The notes beneath the pieces were generated by a model that did not search any database, was not told the DNA's origin, and saw only the letters and a list, made by a program, of their open reading frames with translations. The position numbers were made by a program, and so were the translations under genes. Positions 24,480 through 35,736 of a stretch of 64,000 nucleotides of DNA are shown in pieces; within the stretch, counting starts at the first letter, position 1, and the number at the start of each line of letters is the position of its first letter. The stretch spans positions 28,885,289-28,949,288 of the forward strand of contig NC_059368.1 of NCBI RefSeq assembly GCF_019703515.2. The letters are read 5' to 3'. Source of the DNA: Myxocyprinus asiaticus (taxonomy: Eukaryota; Chordata; Actinopteri; Cypriniformes; Catostomidae).

Positions 24480-24522
24480 CTGTTTTACTCATTTGTAATT
24501 GCTTTGGATAAAATGCATGTAA
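24480..24522 (+). mobile_element. SINE-like 3' tail fragment
   Basis: 'taattgctttggataaaatg' followed by 'catgtaaatc' resembles the conserved tail 'gtcgctttggataaaagcg' of cyprinid tRNA-derived SINEs. Only the tail is recognisable. Confidence 0.35.
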
Positions 24523-25190
24523 ATCTACACAAAGTTGCATGCATCAAACCAAATGACTGTGAATTTATGTATCTTTTTATTATAATAATATATTATGTGA
24601 TGCAAATTAATAAGTAGATTTCATATAAATGATAATAATTGTTTTTATTTTCTATCTTTGATCACATTTATATTTTGCTATTATGCATTTATTTTTATGT
24701 TATATATGAGTTTTTAAATTTAAGCATCTCTTTTCTCATTCTAGTTATGCATTATACTGACAATATAACAATTTAATCTTGCCATGAAGCAGGTAAACAA
24801 AAGAGTGTGATGCAATAAATTCTTATTTTTTTTAAATATATTTATAAGTTCATTGAACAAGTTGGCAAAGAAAAACACATAACATATAGGGGATAACAGG
24901 AACAAGAGTTACGTGCTTAAAAAATATGCACGTGAGTGAAGGGAAGTAATTAGGGCAGACGCTGACACACCTCACTGAGCCGTGTTACATACCGTGTTGC
25001 AATACGTGTTAGCGAAATTGAACATGAATCACTCCACTGCAACACATGAATGACGTGTGATGTCTGCCTAGACGCTTCACTGACACACATGGTTTATGTG
25101 ACGTCTGCGTCACATCTATGTCTCGTCTGCGTCTTGAATTTAATGGAATAAATGGTAGAACCTTTAAAAAAATCAAGACGGTGAGTGACA

Positions 25191-25257
25191 CGTTCAGTGA
25201 GATGAGTGTGTGATGCAAAGTCATAATTTTGACCCCAAAGGGATGCCATACTTCTGA
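25191..25257 (-). repeat. Inverted repeat partner 2
   Basis: The reverse-complement partner of 22589-22654, about 2.5 kb away. Neighbouring sequence (25050-25130) also contains GACGTCTGCGTC-type units, so two copies of one repeat lie in opposite orientation. Confidence 0.8.
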
Positions 25258-25374
25258 ACAAAAATGCAAATCAGACATGTGCATCACTGGCATGTCTTTC
25301 TTATGTTCTTCAAAATATAATCAGGTGTGTTTTCTCAAGCACGCATCTTTGTGTGTAGCTGCATTTCTTGTCAA

Positions 25375-25410
25375 CAGTGGTGGGTAAATGTGCGAAATTA
25401 CCCACCACTG
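25375..25410. repeat. 36-bp perfect hairpin with hAT-like arms
   Basis: The 13-base arms cagtggtgggtaa and ttacccaccactg are perfect mirror partners around a 10-base centre. The CAGTGGTGGG start resembles a hAT terminus. No 8-bp duplication flanks it. Confidence 0.7.
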
Positions 25411-25679
25411 CGCATGAATACCCTGGCTGTTAGATTATAAATATTGCGGGGTCACAACGTGTAATTTACACCATCCAACAGTTTGATAAGCCTGTTTAAA
25501 GCTAAACTAGAATCAAACAGTATCTGCAGAATGACTTCTGACAAATACTCTCCACAATACCTCTCAAATAAACTTTAGGATCATGCATAATAACAGGAAC
25601 ATTGATCACAGCAGAGGATTGAAGATTTTGACATCTGACAGTGAACAAACAATGCTTTGGTGGCTCTAACAGCAGTGCA

Positions 25680-26596
25680 TTAAAGGAATAGTTCACCCAA
25701 AAATGAAAATTTGCTGATAATTTACTCACCCTCAGGCCACCCAAGATGAACCTGAGTTTCTTTCTTCATCAAAACAGAATTTAAGCATTTCATTTCAGGC
25801 CTCCTCCTTTAAACAATGCAAGTGAATGTCCTCCATTTTTTGACGGTCCAAAATGCATATTTAGGGTGCATCAAAATAATCCACATGACTCCAGTCGACA
25901 AATAAAGTTCTTCTGAACCCAAATGATTGATTATTTTGAGAAACTAAACAATACTTATATACTTTTTAACTACAAACGTCCGCTTCCGTACATCTCTGTG
26001 ACGTGCGCTCATGACAGGGATGACCTAAGCTCATTGTTTACATTTTTTTTTTATTTTTTTATTTTTTATTATTATTATTTGGAAATGATTTTTTATTTAA
26101 TTTGATATTGTTTTGAAATTGTTTTGGACTGTTTTGGTTTGTGAACGGCACTTGGTCTGTGCTCTGTGCAAGTTTCTCTTGTAAACAATGACGCGCTTCC
26201 CGCATCCTCCTCCACGTGATGCGTGACTTTACCAACAAGCTTACGTCATCCCTCTCATGAGCGCGCGTCACAGAGATGTATGGAAGCTAACATTTGTAGT
26301 TAAAAAGTATATAAGTATTGTTTAGTTTCTCAAAATAATCAATCATTTGTGTTCAGAAGAACTTTATTTGTCGACTGGAGTCGTGTGGATTTTTTTGATC
26401 CACCCTAAATATGCATTTTGGACCGTCAAAAATGGAGTACATTCACTTGCATTGTTTAAAGGTGGAGGCCTGAAATGAAATCCTAAAAGTCTTAAATTCT
26501 GTTTTGATAAAGAAAGAAACTCAGATACATCTTGGATGGCCTGAGGGTGAGTAAATTATCAGCAAATTTTCATTTTTGGGTGAACTATTCCTTTAA
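25680..26596. mobile_element. TTAA-bounded foldback element, intact ends
   Basis: About 910 bp, starting TTAA at 25680 and ending TTAA at 26593-26596, with mirror arms 'aggaatagttcacccaaaaa' and 'tttttgggtgaactattcct'. The mirror extends deep: 'catctctgtgacgtgcgctc' (about 25990) against 'gcgcgcgtcacagagatg' (about 26265), and 'ggaccgtcaaaaatgg' against 'tttttgacggtccaaa'. The TTAA at both ends fits piggyBac- or Kolobok-type target choice. No ORF of note, so non-autonomous. Confidence 0.8.
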
Positions 26597-26850
26597 AGGA
26601 CTAAACTTAAAGAATTAAAGAGACAAAACTTCTCAGAGAGAAAACCTGTTAGTGTGGAACTCTGTACAAATATATCTTCCTATATTTATCTATTAATCAC
26701 TGTAGCATTAAGATAAACATGTTTTTTTTATTTTATTTTATTTGTTTTATAAAAAAATAGATTTTTCATCAGGGAGATGATTTTTAAATCGTTTGGCTCA
26801 TGAATCGCGATTTGTAACAGAATCGATTTTTCCCCCCCAGCCCTACTAAA

Positions 26851-28520
26851 ACTACTTACTGCTCACAGAACAAAGATAGCAAAGTAGAGTCAACTGTCAC
26901 GCTTACCACACACACACACACATAGCTAGAAGGTCTGTCTTTGTATCTATGGCACTATGTTTTGCCCTGTTTACTTTCCTGTAGAATCACAGAAAGTAAA
27001 AATGAGAAAGGTGTAAAAGAATAACTTCAAAATTTAATATGCTGACTGAAGAGCATATATACATGACATCGATTGCTCTCCTGTTTCTGCTTTCTGTTTG
27101 AGGCAGAATTGTGATTTCTTCTGAAAATCTATATGAGACACATGACAGGAGAAACAACTGAGAAGTAGAACACTTAAGAAGAGTTCTTCAAACAATTGTG
27201 CTTATTAAAGCGATATTATAGGTATTTTTCTTCCTAACTGGTGATTGTGGAGTTCCTGACTAAAGTTCAAGAAGAACATGTTCATCTAATCCTTCCAATT
27301 ACAGCGGTGATTCTAAACAGCTGCTTTTCCTCCTGACAACACTTCCTGTATCCCTAAAACTCCTTTTCTCTCTGTCTACCCATGTCTACCCTTTTCCACA
27401 TCACTATTTTATAGTAAAATACCATGTGAACTTATTACGTGTTTTAGTTTGAGACTACTAGAGGTGACGTGAAAGATCATCTGAAATTCTAATCGTCTGC
27501 TAAATACTGTATGCAGTTCTCAGAATTATGATGAATTGGCCTTGTTATGAAGCTGAGCTGAGGTCAGATGCATTAGAATTGATTTACCATCGGAATCTAT
27601 TTATTAAGACTTGCAAAGCACATGAAGAGACTTTCATTGTGAACTTATACAACTTCATGTTTATGTGTGCTTGTGTGTGAGAGAGAATTTTCTCCCAAGG
27701 TGGTTGAATGAAAGCAAAGCAAAATCAGTCAATAAAGTAGAAAAATGCTCTATGAGTTATTTAGATGTGTTTTTTATTTATTTATTTTTAGGAATACCTT
27801 CTTTGCTGTGCTGTCTCTCTCTTAATACATATTTCAAGCAGTTTCACTCTATCATTTCCTCCGACTCTTTCTGCTGGAATTCTGTTTATTTCAAAGAAAC
27901 TTCTTTCAGTTTATAATAAATTTAGCTGTCTCTCTATGATGAGCTTTATTCTTAATGTGTTTTGTATCTTTTCTAGTGTCTGTGATTCTTTCTACTGAGA
28001 TGGGGCTTATTGAATGGGTTTATTATGAATCAGGCACTTTGAATAGGTGATATAATACAGTGCTTTAAGATCAAAAAGTTTTTCTGCTTTTACTTTAGTT
28101 GAAATGGTTTTGTAGTGTTGTAATGAGTTACAGAGTTTTGTTAGTTTGGCTGTAATTATGTTTGCGGTCTGGAGTGTGTTAGAAAGAAAGAGAGAAAACA
28201 AAAACTAGGGAACAGAGTTGAGTTGGCCCTTTCCATTCAGCTTTTGGTTTTGCAGAGGTTTGAAATAATCCGATTGGGACATTGCATGCTTTAGGTGCTT
28301 CTAACATCCAAACTTTTTTATGCTTTGTTGAGTGATTCTGCCAGAAATGCTTTGTTCATATGTTTCTATTGGATGTTTCCAAGTAATGTACAAGGTGCCA
28401 GCTGGATGGACCCCACACACCACTGATGTTTGTCATAATCTCATCTCTGTTTCTGTCCCACAATGAAAAAAAAATGAAAAAAAAAAAAAGTGGTCACATA
28501 AACACAGCAAAAAGTATGTA
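26851..28520. other. Unassigned non-coding DNA
   Basis: A short (CA)n at about 26909-26922 and AT-rich DNA. No gene recognised. The ORF at 27665-27916 is a chance frame through TTTA-rich sequence. Confidence 0.4.
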
Positions 28521-29690
28521 CTTTAAGCATCTGCCTTAAAAAAAAATCTACCTAACTTTATGTAATATGAAATAAAGTATGTACTTTCTGCTGTTCTACA
28601 CTTTTGTTTCTACATTGAGTGAGTTAAAGTGTGAACTCAAAAATATTAAGCAAATTCTACATGTGTACTCAATGTAATTCAAGCATGTAGAAATGAAAAT
28701 TAACTTATTTTAAGTAAATATTACTTTGTACTGTTTGTCATATTTACAATGAGTCCTTGAGAAATGATCACAAAGTAGCAAAAATTTTGTAATATTTATT
28801 TGCAGTTTAGAGTAAATTTCACAGTAAAAATATCTGTCTGAGCATCTGCCACACGGCGCAGCTATTTGCACCCCAATAGTCTGGTGAAACCACAGGAGTA
28901 TACGACAGACTAGACAATAGATGTCACTGCAGTGGTGTGGGGTGTAAAGACAGTGTGTTGATGTGTACTGTTGTCTTAGCGACTGCAGTTCGAATTCGCT
29001 TTTTGTCCCACTCTTTTTCCCATCCAATTTCCTGTTTCCACTCTAAATATTTCCTTTAATACTACTTAAAATAATAGATATAAATGAATAAACATGTTGA
29101 TTTTATCACAGTGATTTGGTCACAGTGAATGTCGAGGAGTGCAGAGAAGGGTTTGATCCGATTGCACTCGTTCCCGTGGCTCGGCATCGCTTGTGTGTAG
29201 ATTGCATCATTGTATAACTAATACTGTATTAACCATGTTTTTTGGCAGGAACCATAGTTTTAATGCAATTAACCATGGTGTTAGTACAATAGCTAATATG
29301 GTGATAATATAGTAACCATGGTTAATTTTGTGGTTACTGTACATTAGTGTAGTAAAACCAAGGCTATTTTTCTAAGGTAAGGTTAAGGTTAGAATTAGGG
29401 GTTAATGTAGTGTGTTTGTGGGACTCTAAATAAACACAGTAAACACACTGCAGTGATGTCCATACTGTATGTTAGCATTTAAATATGGGTGCAAATAGTA
29501 TCTGACACTATTTGCACCAGGGTGCAATTAGTAACTACCAATGTTTGCACCAGGGTTGGGGTGCAAATAATATCTACCACTATTTGCACTGGGGTGTAAA
29601 TAGCATATACCATTATTTGCATCTGGGTGCAAATAGCATCTGCCTTAAAAAAAATCTACCTAACTTTATATAATATGAAATAAAGTAAGG
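28521..29690. repeat. Segment bounded by a 57-bp direct repeat
   Basis: 'catctgccttaaaaaaaa' followed by 'tctacctaacttta.ataat' and 'atgaaataaagta' occurs at about 28529-28583 and again at about 29638-29690 in the same orientation, nearly identical. The interval contains AACCATGG-type dispersed repeat (29230-29350) and a degenerate tandem array of GGGTGCAAATAG-type units (29485-29645). It may be a tandem duplication or an insertion with long flanking duplications. Confidence 0.6.
29485..29645. repeat. Degenerate minisatellite (GGTGCAAATAG units)
   Basis: About five units of roughly 35 bp of the form 'gggtgcaaatagtatctacc' plus 'actatttgcacc', each internally semi-palindromic. A related unit 'agctatttgcaccccaatag' occurs alone at about 28860. 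Confidence 0.7.
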
Positions 29691-31131
29691 TTTCTGATGT
29701 GTCTACAATCAAGTTGCACAATGAGACGTGACCACATTACGCAGTTTAATCATCAGTATAATCCAAGTATAATCAACAAAGCTGATCTAAAATGTGAGCA
29801 AGTGGTGGACACTATTGTGAGGAAAGCTAGTTGTGACATTTATTGTGCTGGGATTGCAAAGGTTTCAGGTTTTTCAGCGTTTTTCACCAGCATGGACTGG
29901 GGCATGATTAATTAATAATGTTGCATGGTTTGCAACCGATTTGCCGGTTCTGATGTTGTTGAGCTTGTTGTCAAATTTAGAATGTTCATTTCAGCTTAAA
30001 ATTACCCAGGCCTTAGTCGAAAGTTTAACATAGATGACTGCTAAAGCTGCACTACGGAAGTCACATTATTGAGTGAGTACATAAAAAATATGTATTCAAA
30101 ACCCTTTCCTTGCCTTTCCTGGATTCACACAAATGTAAACCTCCAATACCGATTTATATTTTGAGCTGCACAGTCGGATTTGGCGCAAAATCGCAGACTT
30201 ACGTCGTTCGCCCTTGCACGTTTATGTCGTGTCCGTTAGCACAAAATAAAAGGGCCTTCTAGTGTGTTGTGTGTGTTTGGCAGACACACTATAGCAATTT
30301 AAGAACAGCAGCGGCAGGACAGCAGTCTCCAGATGGATAAACTGTTAACTAGTGAAGATGATTACTTACTATAATGCTTAGATATTTTTTCTGGTATGAT
30401 TGTTGAAGTTTACAGCATGTAACCATCTGTTTAGCATGTAACCACTTCTTTCTATTATAACTTTATTGCCAAAGAAATGATTAAGGAAACTGTTAATGAT
30501 TGTAATTGTTATAAAATGCATATTTTCTGCTTATTTAATAAAGTATAATTCATCCCCATCAATTATAAAAATCCTAATTTTTTTGTTTTTAGTTTACAGT
30601 TTTATTGTGTGCATACTATTTTTATATTACGGTGTACTTGCATTATCCACTGAAGCTGTAGGCTTCAGTATAAAAATAATTAAAGGTTTTCCATTGAACT
30701 CGTATCGGCCAAATTACGAGTTTGTCCTCTTAACTTCATCATTCATTTGATGTGTTTTACAATAATAATAAATAAATAAATATGACTGTATTTTGGATCA
30801 AACTTGAATAATCATATAAAATGCAAAAAAGATCGTCTATCTTCCTCAAAGAAAGTAATGTAACATTATGTCAACATGAAAATAGCATGTTGTGACTCCG
30901 ACTCTTCAGGTAAATATGTCCGAGATGATCTGATCATAGGCAACCTCAAATCATGAGATTCATCTGCGCAGAAGAGCAGTGCCGAAACACAACTGGCGAG
31001 AAAAACAAAACAATTTTCCTCCGCAAGTTACTTGCAATTTTAGGTTTCAACCACACATGTCGATAGAGAGCCCAAAAGATCTGTAGTACAGCTTTAAATA
31101 TTGTTAAAATGTTACTAATTTACAGTATTTA
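29691..31131. other. Unassigned AT-rich DNA
   Basis: No gene recognised. ORFs at 29697-29915 and 30496-30750 have no motif. Confidence 0.4.
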
Positions 31132-31139
31132 GTTCCAAT

Positions 31140-32008
31140 CAAGGTTATTATTGTAAACTAAAACGAAAATGAAGACAAAAACTAAATGCAAAAAAAAAAA
31201 AAAAAAAAAAACATTTTCGTAAACTGAAATAAAAATAAAAAATAGCATAATTGGAAAAACTGAAACTAAACTAAAATACATTTTCATGGCTCTGAAACTA
31301 ACTAAAATAAAATAAAAATAATCTTGAAAAATATTTTGTTTTTGTTGTGGTATGTTTTTAAACCTTTAAACCCACCATTACATTACATGAAGATGACACA
31401 AGATGGCATTAATAGATTTCATTGCATTAGCAACAGAGCAGGAACACACCCTGGGGTGCCGCCACGACTGGCTAGGGGTGCTGCGGAATCTCCGCTCAGT
31501 ACAATATTTTAATTGCAACTGATGTTAAAAGTACCGGCAGAATCGAGTTCGGACTCAATTCTGTACCCACGCGCCATTTGAGTACAGCCGGCTGCTTTCA
31601 CTTTCAAAGGCTCACATGCATAAGTCTGTGTGTGGGCACTAGTGTCTCGCTGTGAATGCAGCAGCATGCGTGAACAGTCAAACACACTTCTTGGTATAAA
31701 ATGGTGCCGTAGTTTAAAAACGTTTGGGAACAGCAGGTCTGAAGATGTCTGCAACAATGTCTGCAACGTCGATGACGTCGGTTACGTCGATGAATCGTCC
31801 CAGCCCTAATAAAAACTAAAACTAAAATAAAAACTAAATGTACTGAAAAACGAAACTAAAACTAACAAAGAACTAACAAACAAAACTAAAACTAAACTAA
31901 AACTAACAAAGAACTGACTCACAAAACGGAAAACTAAATTGGAGTGAAAAATTTAAAATTAAATAGAAATAAAAACTAAATTAAAAATTAAAATCTATTA
32001 TAACCTTG
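31140..32008. mobile_element. hAT-type MITE with perfect target duplication
   Basis: The ends 'caaggttattattgta' and 'tattataaccttg' are inverted repeats, flanked by the identical 8-mer gttccaat at 31132-31139 and 32009-32016, the 8-bp duplication of hAT elements. The interior is low-complexity 'aaactaaaactaaaa' sequence. It is interrupted by an unrelated, less AT-rich segment (about 31420-31808) that ends 'gaatcgtcccagcccta', resembling a TAGGGCTGGGACGATTC-type transposon end. No transposase. Confidence 0.85.
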
Positions 32009-32016
32009 GTTCCAAT

Positions 32017-33356
32017 GTATCAGATTTTTGAGTAGAAATTACTCTATTAGCTAAAATGTTTTAAGTTAGACTTACTTAGTCACTTTATTCCATATTATGT
32101 TGTAAAGTAGATATTACAAACAATATTTGTGCAAAAACATATTTTTTTAGTAATTTTGAAGTTTTACTTAAAGAAACACTGTAAATCTCTTTTTCAGTTC
32201 ACCACATATCTTGGGTCTCTTCACCCATCTTTTTAACAGACATCTTTATTTCTTACATTTAGACCCATAAGAGTTCATATGTGTTCTGTCACTTGGCAAT
32301 AATTTTTCAAATTCTCTGTGGAGTCATTCAGTTAAAACACAATATACTGTAATGCACCATAGCATCTGACTGCAGTCATGATATTATGTCAGCATAGAGC
32401 CGTAAACCCTGTAACCTAATCACTTCCTGTGCTATTGTCAGTGAACATTTGCGCACATTGTTTCTGGGAAGACGAGTAAGATTGTAGGATGAGTTCACTA
32501 TTCCATTGAGTGCCAGCCAAGTTTGTCTTTGTCTCAGTGTCTGGCATCTGCCCATAGCGCTCGTTATGATGGAGAAAGCACTGTCCTTTTCCTCATTTCT
32601 GTTTCCATCCAATCAGTGAGTGTTTCCCGCTCCATCTGGCCTCCAGGCACGTCTGCCCTCAAAGACTCTCCAGTCCGTTGATGCCATAGTCAGCATGTGT
32701 GTGTCCCTGGTGCTCCATCAAACGGCACGTTTCTGCCCTGAGAGCACTGATGGCTCCTGTCACAGTGCACAGACTATTAATGTGGCCAAATACATGCGGA
32801 TTCTGCCACCAGCTGACTAAATGTACTTGATTGAGTGCATTCACTGTAAAGAAAGCACAAGTTAGGCCAAGCGCAGACAGAATGTTGTCACCCTGTGCAC
32901 ATTTAAAGACTCACAGTATTTCTGAGGTGTTGGTGCATACTTTATGCAACTAATCGCAGACCAGATGCGTCAATTACAAGAAATTTGTCTCCCTGAACTA
33001 ACTACTAGCAAAACAGTCACAAACTTAAAACATGACAGAGCGACGCACTTCATTCTTGTAGTGTACTCTTGGCTTTAGTCACTAATTTGTATCTCACACA
33101 CTATATGGTAATACTAGTTGGGAAATGCAATGAGTTAAGTTCATTTTTTTGTAACCTATTATGTAACAAGGACCTTATAGGTTGTGTATATTTTTGAATT
33201 TACTTTATTTTCATTTTTTCTTTTAAATATATATATACAGTATATATATAATTAAAAAGATAAAATTTTTGCAAATTCAATGTTTACTTTGGTGTTTGTT
33301 CATTGTTGTTTTTATGTTTAATGTCAATTAATATGATATTTATTGAATCTAGTATG
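32017..33356. other. Unassigned non-coding DNA
   Basis: 32580-32850 is more balanced in base composition than its surroundings and repeat-free by eye, but its short ORFs on both strands have no recognised domain. A TA-rich tract lies at about 33224-33250. Confidence 0.35.
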
Positions 33357-33800
33357 TTAAAGGGACAGTTCACCCAAAAATGAAAATTCTCTCATTATTT
33401 ACTAACCCTCATGATATCCCAGGTGTGCATGACTTTCTTCAGTCATGACTTTATTTATTTATTTATTTTTTTTTTTTTACTCATGCTTCTGGTCAGAAGC
33501 AGTTCACACATGTGACATAATTGCATTAGCGTTTGAAACTGAACTGACACATGTGAGTCACAGCCGAAAGAGTAGCACTGTTTACAACTATGTAGGAGGA
33601 ACGCTGTACAGAGGCTTCGTTGGTTTTGGTTTAGATCTGTTTTTATCTGTTTCTTTACACACAATGGTGCGTTTGTGTGCTTATCCTGGATGTCTAAACT
33701 GAGAGGAGAACGTGAGATTATGTCCATATCATGGCAATGGTAAAACGTCACATGAGAGACCGGGTGATATCCACCCTCTCCTGAACCTTACCGGAAGCGA
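33357..33800 (+). mobile_element. One-ended TTAA-type element
   Basis: Starts TTAA (33357-33360) then 'agggacagttcacccaaaaa' and 'ccctcatgatatcccaggtg', the same terminus as the foldback elements. The other arm is missing. Inside, at 33664, a short frame reads MVRLCAYPGCLN before a stop. The M-x3-C-x4-C pattern recalls the start of a THAP zinc finger, a DNA-binding domain found in P-element- and some Kolobok-type transposases. That link is weak. Confidence 0.5.
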
Positions 33801-34225
33801 TGATTTAGAGTTAAAAAGTACTTAAAACAGTTTCCTTTTCGGCAACAGTTAGAGCATCTAGAGGAGGAACCATTTGCATGCCAGTCCCAGAGTTATCTGA
33901 AAACAGCCAAGCCCTTTATTCAAGCCTAATGAGTACAGCATCCAAATTAGTATGGCGGTGAGATTAATTACCCCAACAGACTAATTCATGCATTCTGCCT
34001 AAAGTGTCACTGTTTGTGTATATGTGAGTGTTTGCATCTGTCTGCATGAGATCTCAATCATCTGTGATTGATCTCTCGTATGTGGTTGAATATGACACTG
34101 AACGCTGCTAAAGCTGGATGTGTCCCAAAAGGGTTCAAGCGATGAAAATAGAATGGACTTGTAAACATTCACAGCTAAATTAATTACTCCCACTGTCTCC
34201 CATCAGATGACAATGAAGAAATTAA
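33801..34225. other. Possible conserved non-coding DNA
   Basis: 33885-33995 contains ATTA-rich sequence ('ttagtatggcggtgagatta', 'attaattaccccaacagact') of the kind seen in vertebrate conserved non-coding elements. It is repeat-free by eye. This is only a suspicion without an alignment. Confidence 0.25.
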
Positions 34226-34228
34226 GGG

Positions 34229-35090
34229 AACTTTAGGTTTCTCATGTAATACCAGTTCTCTGATAACAGGAGTGAGGTATCTCACTATGGGAATTTGCCT
34301 CAGGCGTATCCGACAATGTCAGCGGAGCCCCACCTCCCTATATAAGACACCGCCAAAGGTCTCTTCTCCATTCTCCGCTTATCTCTTCTCCGTGCAACTG
34401 CAAGGAGGGAAGTGTGGTGAGATACCTCATTCCTGTTGTCGGAGAACCAGGGTTATGTGAGTAACCTAAAGTTCTCTTTCTAACATTTGTTTGGTACCTC
34501 ACTATGGAATATAGCCATAGGCTATTCCCTGATAAGCAAACCTTAGGAATTTTCTGTGTGATGGGTAAATGCCGATGTGAAAATATGCATCATTCAGATC
34601 GTAAACCAGTCTCTGGGACGAACAGTTTGAGAGGGCGTTTTGAGCGTGAGCATTTTGAATTTGTACCTTCTGTGGTGTTTGTTGAGGTTCCGCAAATCTA
34701 GAATGAGAAGGAGACCACCCCCTCTCTTGGTAATGATGAAATACCTGGAGTAAAAACCCTGATGGCTGTCCTCCACCGGCACCATCCTTATAGCTCTTTT
34801 GCTCAGCAAACTGGCTATTTCTTCCTCCAAAATCTGAGCTGACTCGTCCTCCGCTGTTGACATTAGCACCTTGTTGAAGAGAGGTGGTTTTACAGCGAAT
34901 TGCAGGCGATAACCCCGTACTATTGTAGATAAAACCCAGGGGTCAAAACCTCTGGTCTGGGTCATAAATCCAGATTGCCCACCTCTAAAATGGGTTGGGA
35001 ACCCAGAACGTGATGGCTGTGGAGATCGCCTCCCCATCTTTCTTCCTTGAATCACACTACTGCCACATCGTAGAAACCGTAGCTTTGATA
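34229..35090 (-). mobile_element. DIRS-like element, copy D (internal deletion)
   Basis: The terminal block has inverted partners (34229-34289 against 34414-34476, around 'aacaggagtgaggtatctca') and an inward TATA-like 'ccctatataagacacc' (about 34336-34351), matching the DIRS ITR plus internal complementary region layout. Directly next to it on the minus strand is the first part of an RT frame (34594-35055). The rest of RT, RNase H and YR are absent between the two, and gag beyond 35090 is not found. The sequence belongs to another DIRS subfamily than copies A, B and C. Confidence 0.7.
34594..35055 (-). pseudogene. DIRS reverse transcriptase, N-terminal fragment
   Basis: The frame reads through 'QILEEEIASLLSKRAI', then 'SHQGFYSRYFIITKRGGGL' and 'LILDLRNLNKHHRRYKFKM', the fingers region of a DIRS/Gypsy-type RT, up to 'RPRDWFTI', just where the catalytic 'SIDLKDAYFH' would follow. 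The frame then ends and DIRS terminal sequence begins, so the palm and everything downstream is deleted. Confidence 0.8.
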
Positions 35091-35736
35091 ATGATTTGGA
35101 TAGAATTTAATGGCAAATTATGCGAGTAGTGCTCCGTGGCACTGCAGAATTTTGAGCAGCCTCTGGAGTCGTAGCCGAGCAGCGGTTGCAGTGTGCATAC
35201 CTTTATAGAAAATAATTGTTTCTAATTTTAGAACTCGCCATGTTGTCCATCAGATCCTCTATAAGTAACCCTTCTGCTCATATTTTACGGAAGTTGTGTT
35301 GAAAAATAGGTATGAAAAGATAAAAAATATTGCGACTAGCGATTAACCTTATTCATATCTGAAAAAATGCTGATATAGATCGAAAAACATTGAGAAAAGT
35401 TTGATTATCGATGTGTTAAAAATGCATAGATCCTAAGCCTAATAACTAGTGATGTCCACTTTGTGAATAAATTACACTTTTGAGTTGGTTCTTTTCAATT
35501 AAGTGGACAAACTGGATAGCAACACAGTCTGATTTGGTTTGCCATTCCGTCTGAATCAGTTGGACAGCTCACTTGCGGACTGAAGCGTTTGGAGCGGTTT
35601 CTCATTCCATAAAACCGTGAACACACAGAACAAAAGGAATACTGGATAATGTGGAATATTTACCAACATTCAATTGAAACAAATGTCCAACTAAAGAGTA
35701 TGACAACATAAACAGTATGCAAAAGTAATTCAAGGA
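35091..35736. other. Unassigned non-coding DNA
   Basis: No gene. A phrase at 35452-35475 ('agtgatgtccactttgtgaa') may be the edge of an unnamed repeat. Confidence 0.35.

Larger units (their letters stand above)
21822..26850. mobile_element. Nest of several DNA-transposon ends
   Basis: The left boundary is the transposon end 'tagggccgggaattgccaca', followed by typical 'cgattcgatat' sequence. The right boundary is 'aatcgatttttcccccccag' ending 'ccctac', a different TAGGGCTGGG-type terminus. Their mates are not visible, so these are probably ends of two truncated elements rather than one. Inside are an end-like 'tatcgactagcttattagtc' block (about 22090), two inverted copies of a GACGTCTG-type repeat, a TTAA foldback element (25680-26596) and a 36-bp hairpin. 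No transposase frame is recognisable. Confidence 0.45.

Noticed and set aside
21822..26850. A single 5-kb transposon with terminal inverted repeats
   Set aside because: The two ends are of different sequence and do not pair beyond a few bases (tagggc.ggg).
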